From: an uncultured Campylobacter sp.
GTDB lineage: Bacteria > Campylobacterota > Campylobacteria > Campylobacterales > Campylobacteraceae
Assembly: GCA_900539255.1 (NCBI GenBank)
Contig: UQBJ01000044.1
Span: 1-12,137, forward strand
Reading direction: 5' to 3'
DNA: 12,137 nt
Shown: one piece after another, positions 6,235-11,890 of the stretch
Layout: each line of letters opens with the position of its first letter
Numbering within the stretch: the first letter of the stretch is position 1
Made by a program: the position numbers and the translations under genes
The notes under the pieces: model-generated
What the model was told of the DNA's origin: nothing
The model's database searches: none
Seen by the model: only the letters and a program-made list of their open reading frames with translations

Positions 6235-6963
6235 ATGAAAATTTTAGTCGGTTTAAGCGGAGCAAGTGGCGTGGAGCTGGGCTTTTGCTTGCTTAATGCT
6301 TTGGAAAAATTTACGCAAAATGATGAGATTTTTGCCATCGCGAGCAAGGGCGCAAAAATGAGCTTTTTGGCGGAGAATTTAAATTTTAATTTTTGCGAAA
6401 AAAACGAAGTGTGGCAGGCTGAAAATTCACAGCTTACAACCCCAAATTTTCAAAACCAAAAAAGCGATTTTAGCGACAAAAATTCACACGCAAAAAAGCA
6501 AAAAAGCAAATTTAAAACGCAAAATTTAAACGCAAATGATGAATTCATCGCTCTTTGCAAAGAAAAATTTGAGCTAAAAAAAACGCAGTTTTTAGACGAT
6601 GAAAACCTAGCCGCAAGCGTGGCGAGTGGCTCATTTGGCATAAATGCCACCATCATCGCGCCTTGTTCTTTAAACACTTTGGCAAAGATAAAGCACGGCT
6701 TTGCCGACACGCTCATCACAAGGGGCGCAGCCGTAGCCCTAAAAGAGCGCAAAAAGCTCATTTTGTGCGTGCGCGAAATGCCCTTTTCCACGCTCGCGCT
6801 CAAACAAATGACAAAGCTTTCCAAAATGGGCGCTATCATCGCCGCGCCCGTGTATGCGAGCTATTTTAAGGCGCAAAATTTAAGCGATTTGCGAAATTTC
6901 ATCATCGGCAAGTGGCTTGATTTGCTTGAAATCCCGCACGATTTATACCAAAAATGGGCGTGA
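6235..6963 (+). CDS. ubiX: Flavin prenyltransferase UbiX with a low-complexity insert
   Basis: UbiX joins a dimethylallyl group to reduced FMN to make prenyl-FMN, the cofactor of UbiD-type decarboxylases. The FMN-binding start MKILVGLSGASGVELG is intact (residues 1-16). Later hallmarks are ASVASGSFGINATIIAPCSLNTLAKI (127-152), TRGAAVALKERKKLILCVREMPFSTLALKQM (162-192) and the GAIIAAP block at 199-205. The family is usually about 190 residues; this one is 242. The excess is a hydrophilic Asn/Gln/Lys/Ser/Phe-rich segment at about 62-104 placed between two conserved parts, keeping frame. The insert probably forms a surface loop. The ribosome binding site is weak. The gene follows flgA as in C. 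jejuni, but the coaD gene expected next is absent. Confidence 0.87.
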   Translation: MKILVGLSGASGVELGFCLLNALEKFTQNDEIFAIASKGAKMSFLAENLNFNFCEKNEVWQAENSQLTTPNFQNQKSDFSDKNSHAKKQKSKFKTQNLNANDEFIALCKEKFELKKTQFLDDENLAASVASGSFGINATIIAPCSLNTLAKIKHGFADTLITRGAAVALKERKKLILCVREMPFSTLALKQMTKLSKMGAIIAAPVYASYFKAQNLSDLRNFIIGKWLDLLEIPHDLYQKWA

Positions 6964-7006
6964 GATTAAGGTGTTTTAAGTCTTAAAAAGGCGTGTAAAA
7001 TTTGAC

Positions 7007-7012
7007 TACAAT
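7007..7012 (+). promoter_or_regulatory. Possible promoter -10 box (TACAAT)
   Basis: TACAAT at 7007-7012 within AAAATTTGACTACAATC resembles housekeeping -10 regions of Campylobacter. Transcription would start near 7019 and run through the hairpin at 7066-7090 and the Shine-Dalgarno at 7097-7105. A clear -35 is not seen. Confidence 0.45.
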
Positions 7013-7065
7013 CAAAAAACACTTTAACCAAAACAAAAAACGCAAGTTCAAGTATCTCACAAACC

Positions 7066-7090
7066 CCAAAGTGTCGCAAGGACACTTTGG
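7066..7090. other. Perfect 10-bp hairpin in a putative leader
   Basis: CCAAAGTGTC (7066-7075) and GACACTTTGG (7081-7090) form an uninterrupted 10-bp stem with a GCAAG loop. No T tract follows on either strand, so it is not a standard terminator. It lies between a candidate promoter and an AAAAAGGAG sequence, as a protective or regulatory leader hairpin would. Confidence 0.55.
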
Positions 7091-7110
7091 CAACATAAAA
7101 AGGAGATTTA

Positions 7111-7317
7111 ACCTACCAAGGTAAGTTCGGTCGGGCAAACGCCCGTCAAGCGAGCAAAAAGCCCACGCGCAAAGCGCGCAAGCCTTTCGCAAGAGCGCCC
7201 GCAAACCTGCCAGCAAAAGCAGCCCGCAAAGCCACTCGCAAACTAACTCATACAAAACACGGCTGTGGCGACAAAGATGACGGCAAAAGCCAGCGCAAGT
7301 TTTTCGCGCAAATTTAA
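7111..7317 (+). pseudogene. Candidate start-less ORF for a highly basic small protein
   Basis: Directly after the strongest Shine-Dalgarno of the window (AAAAAGGAG, 7097-7105) a frame reads TYQGKFGRANARQASKKPTR and continues rich in Lys, Arg, Ala and Pro for 68 residues to TAA at 7315. About 20 of the 68 residues are Lys or Arg and only three are acidic, a histone H1-like composition. There is no ATG, GTG or TTG in frame between the upstream stop (7096-7098) and the ORF body; ACC stands where the start would be expected. A second frame, ATG 7277 to TAA 7406-7408, continues with a similar basic Ser/Lys/Phe-rich composition, which could mean a frameshift. Alternatives are a chance frame in T-poor DNA, a structured RNA, or the minus-strand ORF. 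I do not recognise a family. Confidence 0.22.
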
Positions 7318-7395
7318 GCCCCAGCCTTTCAGCCAAAGCCAAAAGTTCGCAAGTTTTAACTCAAAGCCCACAAAAGCCTTGAATTCAAAACTCAC
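7243..7395 (-). CDS. Alternative small ORF with a C-terminal membrane helix
   Basis: On the minus strand, GTG at 7395 opens a 50-codon frame ending in TAG (7245-7243). It has an aromatic, amphipathic N-terminal half (KLANFWLWLKGWGLNLREK) and a hydrophobic tail (LALAFAVIFVATAVFCMS). Codon style resembles the genuine genes here and the minus strand is the G-rich one, as in other coding strands of the window. Against it are the lack of a Shine-Dalgarno, the lack of a visible promoter, a strong terminator just upstream (7434-7474), and mutual exclusion with the basic + strand ORF. It could be a decayed remnant. I do not recognise a family. Confidence 0.2.
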   Translation of the reverse strand: MSFEFKAFVGFELKLANFWLWLKGWGLNLREKLALAFAVIFVATAVFCMS

Positions 7396-7433
7396 GCCAG
7401 CGATTTAAAGCCAGCACAAGTTTCGCCCAGAGC

Positions 7434-7474
7434 AAAAACTCGTTTAGTTTCACTCAGCTTAAAAGCTAAACGAG
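7434..7474 (-). terminator. Rho-independent terminator of the outer-membrane protein gene
   Basis: Read on the minus strand, CTCGTTTAG (7474-7466) pairs with CTAAACGAG (7447-7439), a 9-bp stem, and runs into TTTTT (7438-7434). The left arm lies within the last codons of the outer-membrane protein gene and the stop codon sits in the loop. Confidence 0.7.
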
Positions 7475-8214
7475 TAGCGCAAGCCCACTTGATACGGTTG
7501 CTTTGCTTCAAAATTTGTTAAAATGGCGGTTTGCTCATTTAGTGTATATTTGTAGTCATCTTTTTGTTTCAGCAAACTAAAACGACTATAAAGCTCCACG
7601 CCGTGCTTTTGGGCGATATTTGCCCGCAAGCCAAAGTTTATCCCAAAGTCAAAGCCACTAGCACTCAGGTCCTTATATGAGTAAGTAAAATTTGTCATAT
7701 TTGCTCCATTTATGGCTACGCTCTGTGCCTTGTAGCTCGTATATCCTAAACTCAAACCGCCAAACACACCAAATTCAAAGCTGTCATTTTGCTCGAAATT
7801 ATACAAAGCATCGACATTTGCGTTGAGATTAAGGGTGCTTATCTTTATGGTTTCGGTAAAGTTAAAATAAGCTTCGGCTGGCGATGCCCCACTTTCATTA
7901 AAACTTGGTCCTATTTTATGCTCGGACTGCGTGCCAAAGTCAATCACACCATAATAACGCAAGCCAAATTTTTCAGTGAAAAACTGCTTATACCCCGCCA
8001 AAAAGCCATAGCGAAAACTTGAAGCTGACTTTGTCGCATCTGCTCCCATTTCACCAGAACCATCTGTGGATACGGAAGCATACTCGCTTTTAGCGTTTGC
8101 CCCGCCAAAGCCAAACTGCACGCCAGCAAAAGCACCGCTTGTCTCAGCTAGCGCACTGCTAGCACCTAAAATCCCAGCCAGAGCAAAGCTCAAAGCAAAT
8201 TTGTTTATACTCAT
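7459..8214 (-). CDS. Outer-membrane beta-barrel protein (Helicobacter/Campylobacter OMP type)
   Basis: The 251-residue protein begins with a Sec signal peptide, MSINKFALSFALAGILGASS followed by ALA, with cleavage likely before Glu24. The mature part is a series of alternating amphipathic strands rich in Gly, Tyr and Phe, such as AFAGVQFGFGGANA, FRYGFLAGYKQFF, GLRYYGVIDFG, FEFGVFGGLSLGYTSY and DFGINFGLRANIA. It ends in VGLRYSFSF with a C-terminal Phe, the usual beta-barrel assembly signal. The pattern fits the Helicobacter OMP family; a role as porin or adhesin cannot be fixed. AAAGGA stands 5 bases ahead of the ATG. The promoter region carries a G10 tract next to TATAAT, so expression is likely phase-variable. 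The gene converges on the region after ubiX and diverges from the M16-recG pair. Confidence 0.82.
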   Translation of the reverse strand: MSINKFALSFALAGILGASSALAETSGAFAGVQFGFGGANAKSEYASVSTDGSGEMGADATKSASSFRYGFLAGYKQFFTEKFGLRYYGVIDFGTQSEHKIGPSFNESGASPAEAYFNFTETIKISTLNLNANVDALYNFEQNDSFEFGVFGGLSLGYTSYKAQSVAINGANMTNFTYSYKDLSASGFDFGINFGLRANIAQKHGVELYSRFSLLKQKDDYKYTLNEQTAILTNFEAKQPYQVGLRYSFSF

Positions 8215-8347
8215 AAGAGTCCTTTAAGATGAATTTCTACACCCTTCAAACCCCTTGCCTTTCGCGTTAAATTCAAAATTTTTGCCAAAAACTGACAAAA
8301 ATTTAAATTTCAAAGGGCAAAAAGTCTAAAAAAGTTTAGATGCTCAT

Positions 8348-8353
8348 ATTATA
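8348..8353 (-). promoter_or_regulatory. -10 box (TATAAT) of the outer-membrane protein gene
   Basis: On the minus strand a perfect TATAAT (8353-8348) follows a G10 tract by three bases. It lies about 134 bases upstream of the start codon, giving a leader of roughly 125 bases. Because the local sequence ATTATAAT is palindromic, a + strand TATAAT also exists at 8350-8355, but the G tract and gene orientation favour the minus strand. Confidence 0.6.
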
Positions 8354-8356
8354 ATG

Positions 8357-8366
8357 CCCCCCCCCC
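8357..8366 (-). repeat. Homopolymeric G10 tract in the OMP promoter
   Basis: Ten consecutive C residues on the + strand (G10 on the minus) occupy the spacer between the -35 region and TATAAT of the outer-membrane protein promoter. Such tracts gain or lose bases by slipped-strand replication, changing promoter spacing and so expression level. I saw no other G or C tract of this length in the window. Confidence 0.85.
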
Positions 8367-8623
8367 TTAAATTAACCTTAAAAGAAGCTTAAAATTAGCT
8401 TAAATTTCAAAAATTTTTCGCCACTTGCGTGGCAAACAAATTTAAAAATCAAAGTAAAATTTAACGCAGGCGTGGAATTTTAGGCAAATCATCATCACAA
8501 GCAAGCTTAAAATGCGTTTTGTTTGTAAAAGCAAGCGTTTGTAAGGTGCAAAATGGCTTAAAATGATGACACGCTTTGCCACGATAAAATGAATGAAATT
8601 TACGATTTGTGGTTAATTTTTTG

Positions 8624-8629
8624 TATAAT
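8624..8629 (+). promoter_or_regulatory. -10 box (TATAAT) for the M16-recG operon
   Basis: A perfect TATAAT preceded by a T-rich run (TTTTTTG, 8617-8623) gives a start near 8636 and a leader of only about 20 bases containing GAAAGG (8645-8650) before the ATG at 8656. This is the strongest + strand promoter match in the window. Confidence 0.65.
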
Positions 8630-8655
8630 GCCAAAAAATCATTAGAAAGGCTCAA

Positions 8656-9879
8656 ATGCTCGCTCATATAAACGCCAAAGGCACGAAAATTCCATTCATC
8701 TACGAAGAAAACAACGATTTGCCCGTGATTTTTCTGCGCTTTGTGTTCGCAAATTCAGGCAAAGCGTATGAATATGGCACACCAGCAGGCACGGCGCGAA
8801 TGTTTGCACGGCTTTTAAACGAGGGCGCGAGTGAGGATTTTTTCAAAGAACTTGACTTTTACGCCATAAATTTCGAGGCAAGTAGTGGTTTTGAGAGCTT
8901 TGAGCTAAGCATTTCTTGCCTTAAAGAGCATTTTGATTTTGTGCTTAAAAAACTTGCACTCTTGCTTGAAAAGCCGCGCTTTGATGAAAAACTCTTGCGT
9001 AAGCTCAAAACTACGGCTTTGGGCGAGCTTGCCGCACGAAACAGCGACTTTGATTATTTAGCTAAAAGGCTTTTAAACAAAAGCGTCTTTGAGTGCGATG
9101 AATTTGCTCTTTCAAATGACGGCGATGAAAAAAGTATCCAAAAAATCAGCCTTAAAGACTTGCAAACATTTCACAAGCACCATATAAACTTAGCAAATCT
9201 CATCATCATAGCAGGCGGCAACGCCACAAGCACGCAAATGCAAGCCTTGCTCGCTTCTGTGCTTGAAATTTTAAGCGTTGGCACAAGGTGCGCCACTAAA
9301 AAATTCACACTCTGCGCGAAAGCAAAAGATGAAATTTACACTCGCAAGGACAGCGAGCAGGCTTATATCTACTTTTGCACGCCTTTTGAGCTTGAATTTA
9401 GCGACAAAAACACGCATTTAGCTAAACTTGCCATTTTTATACTTGGTGCTGGGGGCTTTGGCTCGCGGCTTATGGAGGAAGTGCGCGTGAAAAGGGGGCT
9501 AGCGTATAGTGCTTATGCTATGCTTGATTTGAGCGTGTGCTACAAGCGTGTTTTTGGGTATTTGCAAACCAAAAACGAAAGCGCGAGCGAGGCAAAAGAG
9601 CTGGTAAAAAGCGTGTTTGCGGACTTTGTGAAAAATGGAGTGAGCCAAAATGAGCTTACACAGGCGCAAAACTTTCTTATAGGCTCAACCCCGTTGCGTT
9701 ATGAAAGCCTTGAAAAGAGGCTTAGCGTGGCTTATAATGAATTTTATCAAGGTTTGGATTTTGGAGCGTTTAAAAAAGAGCTTGAAAAGCTCCGCCACGC
9801 CACGCTTGATGAGCTAAACGCCTACATAAAAGCACACGCTGAACTCCTTAAAATCAGCTTTGCAAGTGTGAAAAAATGA
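8656..9879 (+). CDS. M16-family peptidase homologue lacking the zinc-binding motif
   Basis: The 407-residue protein has the two-lobed M16 (pitrilysin/processing peptidase) architecture. In the N-terminal lobe, AGTARMFARLLNEGA (44-58) aligns with the usual A-G-L-A-H-x-x-E-H segment, but the HxxEH positions are R48, A51 and R52, so zinc ligands and catalytic Glu are missing. The C-terminal lobe keeps the substrate-binding R/Y segment, GGFGSRLMEEVRVKRGLAYS (266-285). In other bacteria M16 pairs exist in which one subunit carries HxxEH and the other only the R/Y motif, so this may be the non-catalytic partner of an unseen subunit. There is no signal peptide, so it is probably cytoplasmic. It has its own promoter (8624-8629) and overlaps recG by 4 bases. 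Confidence 0.85.
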   Translation: MLAHINAKGTKIPFIYEENNDLPVIFLRFVFANSGKAYEYGTPAGTARMFARLLNEGASEDFFKELDFYAINFEASSGFESFELSISCLKEHFDFVLKKLALLLEKPRFDEKLLRKLKTTALGELAARNSDFDYLAKRLLNKSVFECDEFALSNDGDEKSIQKISLKDLQTFHKHHINLANLIIIAGGNATSTQMQALLASVLEILSVGTRCATKKFTLCAKAKDEIYTRKDSEQAYIYFCTPFELEFSDKNTHLAKLAIFILGAGGFGSRLMEEVRVKRGLAYSAYAMLDLSVCYKRVFGYLQTKNESASEAKELVKSVFADFVKNGVSQNELTQAQNFLIGSTPLRYESLEKRLSVAYNEFYQGLDFGAFKKELEKLRHATLDELNAYIKAHAELLKISFASVKK

Positions 9880-11813
9880 CTCTAAACCCTGCTGATGCGG
9901 TGCTTTTTAAGAGATTGCACCTTAAAAATCTGCTTGATTTAGCCTTGCTTTTGCCAAAAAAACTTGAAAATTTGACTTTAAGCCAAGCCCCAAGTGAAAG
10001 CGTTTGCACGCAAGAGGTGCAAATTTTACGCACAAATTCACACTCTGGCAAACTGATGGGCGTTGTTTGGTGCAAGGGTTGGGAGATTGAGGCGAGTTTT
10101 ATTTTCTTTCACCCGAGTAGATGGCATTTTGGGGCGTTTAAGGCTGGCAAAGAGTGCATTTTTAACGCAAAGATGAATTTATTTAACGGAATGTGGCAAT
10201 TTTCAAACCCAAAAATCATCACTAAGGCTGGATTTTTCGTGCCAAAGTATCAAGTGGCGGGCATTAAAGATGAAAGCATAGCTAGGCTTATACACGAGTA
10301 TGTGAGCAAGGAAAATTTAAGCGCGAGCGGGCTTGATGAGCAGCGTGCTGGCTTGCTTGTGGGGTTGCACGCTTATGATGAGCGAAGTTTTGGGCTTTTT
10401 AACGCGCTTAAAATGGCTTTAAGCAAAAAAGATGAAAACGCCTTAAATTCAAGCGAAAATTTGAATTTTTCGCAAGAAAATGCGCCAAATTTAAGTCAAA
10501 TTCAAGCAAATTCAGCCAAAAGCCTTGCAAAACAAGGCGAAGAGCTTTTAAAAGAGCTAAAATACATTGAAATTTACAATTTTTTACGCCGTTTGAGAAA
10601 CAAAAAACAGGTTTCAAAAAGCTATGAAATAGAGCTTTACGACATAAGCAAGTGGCTTGAAAGCCTGCCTTTTAAGCCTACAAGCGACCAAATGCGTGCG
10701 ATAGAGGACATAAAGGGCGATTTGCGCTCAAAAAATGCCAAAAGGCGCATTATAATGGGCGATGTGGGTTGTGGCAAAACGCTTGTGCTGCTTGCTGCTG
10801 CCTTGCTTGTCTATCCTAAACAAGCCGTGCTTATGGCGCCTACGAGCATTTTAGCAAACCAACTTTTTGACGAGGCAAAAAGGCTTTTGCCAAATTTTAT
10901 GCAAATTTCGCTTTTAAAGGGCGGTAAAAAGGACAAAAATGTCGAGCAAAACTTGCAAAATGTCCATTTAATCATAGGCACACACGCACTAATCCACTTA
11001 AACTCCCTAAACGCCGTGCTTGTAATGGTCGATGAACAGCACCGCTTTGGGTCAAATCAACGCCAAAAAATCAACGATTTAGCTAAAAACGATGACACAA
11101 GGGCGCATTTTATACAATTTTCCGCCACGCCCATACCCAGAACGCTGAGTATGATACAATCAGAGCTTGTGAGCTTTTCGTTTATCCGCCAAATGCCCTT
11201 TCGCAAGGACATTCAAACCTTTTGCGTGCAGGGTAAGGATTTTTCGCTCATCATAGAGCGCATAAATGCCGAGCTTGCAAAGAAAAATCAAGTCGCTATC
11301 ATCTATCCGCTGGTAAATGAGAGTGAAAAGGGTGTGTATTTGCCGCTAGAAAAGGCAAAGGAGTATTGGCAAAAGCGATATGATGGCGTTTATACCACGC
11401 ACGGCAAGGACAAGGACAAGGACAAGGTGCTGGTAGAATTTCGCGAAAAAGGGTGCATTTTGCTGGCTACAACTGTGATGGAAGTGGGCATTTCACTGCC
11501 AAGACTTAGCACCATCATCATCGTGGGAGCTGAAAAACTAGGGCTTGCCACGCTTCATCAACTGCGTGGGCGCGTGGGACGCGTGGGACTGCCTAGCTTT
11601 TGCTATCTTTACACCAAGCTAAACACTATGCCAACGCGTTTGCTTGAATTTAGCCAAACCTTAGACGGCTTTGCCATAGCCGAACTTGACCTTAAAAACA
11701 GACTCAGCGGGGATTTGCTCGATGGCTTTGCCCAGCACGGCAATGAGTTTGAATTCTTTGACTTTGTGAGCGATGAAAAGATTTTAGAGCAGGCAAAAGC
11801 GGATTTGGGATGA
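9876..11813 (+). CDS. recG: ATP-dependent DNA helicase RecG
   Basis: RecG remodels stalled replication forks and Holliday junctions. The 645-residue protein has an N-terminal wedge/OB region (about 20-180). Helicase motifs follow in order: DQMRAIEDI (271-279), Walker A GDVGCGKT (295-302), APTSILANQ (321-329), DEQHRFG (386-392), FSATPIPRTL (415-424), and TTVMEVGISLP (532-542) with HQLRGRVGR (561-569). The C-terminal TRG-like segment DLKNRLSGDLLDGFAQHG (605-622) is divergent from the usual R-G-P-G-x-x-x-G form. A low-complexity Asn/Ser/Gln/Leu segment at about 185-215 separates the wedge from the helicase core. A hexamer repeat encodes GKDKDKDKV (510-518). The ATG overlaps the M16 stop (ATGA), so translation is coupled. 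E. coli RecG is 693 residues, so this is a compact form. Confidence 0.93.
   Translation: MTLNPADAVLFKRLHLKNLLDLALLLPKKLENLTLSQAPSESVCTQEVQILRTNSHSGKLMGVVWCKGWEIEASFIFFHPSRWHFGAFKAGKECIFNAKMNLFNGMWQFSNPKIITKAGFFVPKYQVAGIKDESIARLIHEYVSKENLSASGLDEQRAGLLVGLHAYDERSFGLFNALKMALSKKDENALNSSENLNFSQENAPNLSQIQANSAKSLAKQGEELLKELKYIEIYNFLRRLRNKKQVSKSYEIELYDISKWLESLPFKPTSDQMRAIEDIKGDLRSKNAKRRIIMGDVGCGKTLVLLAAALLVYPKQAVLMAPTSILANQLFDEAKRLLPNFMQISLLKGGKKDKNVEQNLQNVHLIIGTHALIHLNSLNAVLVMVDEQHRFGSNQRQKINDLAKNDDTRAHFIQFSATPIPRTLSMIQSELVSFSFIRQMPFRKDIQTFCVQGKDFSLIIERINAELAKKNQVAIIYPLVNESEKGVYLPLEKAKEYWQKRYDGVYTTHGKDKDKDKVLVEFREKGCILLATTVMEVGISLPRLSTIIIVGAEKLGLATLHQLRGRVGRVGLPSFCYLYTKLNTMPTRLLEFSQTLDGFAIAELDLKNRLSGDLLDGFAQHGNEFEFFDFVSDEKILEQAKADLG
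11405..11427 (+). repeat. Tandem CAAGGA hexamer repeat within recG
   Basis: Three copies of CAAGGA plus CAAGG code for alternating Lys-Asp. Being a 6-base unit, length changes would add or remove KD pairs without breaking the frame. Confidence 0.7.
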
Positions 11814-11890
11814 GTTTGCGAGTGGCATTTGCGATGAAATGCGTGGCGGCGCACTTTGTAATTTTCAAAACTTTTGTGGTGAGTGGGTAA
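11810..11890 (+). CDS. Possible 26-residue ORF coupled to recG
   Basis: The recG stop TGA (11811-11813) overlaps an ATG at 11810 that opens a 26-codon frame, starting MSLRVAFAMKCVAAHF and ending FVVSG before TAA. It is hydrophobic with basic residues near the start, as a small membrane peptide would be. There is no Shine-Dalgarno of its own beyond the recG 3' end, and a frame this short arises easily by chance. Only the ATGA overlap argues for it. Confidence 0.15.
   Translation: MSLRVAFAMKCVAAHFVIFKTFVVSG

Larger units (their letters stand above)
6964..7458. other. 495-base region without a confident gene
   Basis: Between ubiX and the convergent outer-membrane protein gene lie a promoter-like element (7007-7012), a strong hairpin (7066-7090), AAAAAGGAG at 7097-7105 with no start codon behind it, a GC-rich island (about 7120-7300), and the minus-strand terminator (7434-7474). 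Over 7131-7240, counted by hand, GC is about 63% and T about 6% on the + strand, against an AT-rich remainder. All three + frames are open for long stretches there, so open reading alone proves nothing. Two competing weak coding readings are listed separately. Confidence 0.6.
8215..8655. other. Divergent intergenic region, OMP to M16 gene
   Basis: The 441 bases hold the minus-strand OMP leader and promoter with G10 tract (8348-8366) and the + strand promoter at 8624-8629. The middle part (8370-8610) is AT-rich, with a small hairpin GCCAC-TTGC-GTGGC near 8420-8434 and a widely spaced inverted repeat CGTGGCAAA (8428-8436) with TTTGCCACG (8575-8583). No credible gene is seen; a 68-codon minus frame at 8461-8667 runs across the M16 promoter and start. 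Confidence 0.6.

Noticed and set aside
6450..6839. 129-codon minus-strand frame inside ubiX
   Set aside because: Antisense shadow of a clearly conserved UbiX coding region.
7100..7320. RNase P RNA, tmRNA or SRP RNA in the GC-rich island
   Set aside because: I looked for their conserved core motifs (tmRNA tag reading frame, SRP tetraloop region, RNase P core) and did not find them.
6983..7342. 119-codon minus-strand frame after ubiX
   Set aside because: Cys/Leu/Arg-rich without recognisable protein pattern. It runs across the hairpin and promoter-like element and owes its openness to the T-poor composition of the opposite strand.
8428..8583. Widely spaced inverted repeat CGTGGCAAA / TTTGCCACG
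   Set aside because: Nine bases separated by 138 bases with no mobile gene between them; plausible by chance, and no target duplication is seen.
8461..8667. 68-codon minus-strand frame upstream of the M16 gene
   Set aside because: Covers the TATAAT box, ribosome binding site and start of the M16 gene; no Shine-Dalgarno and no family resemblance.
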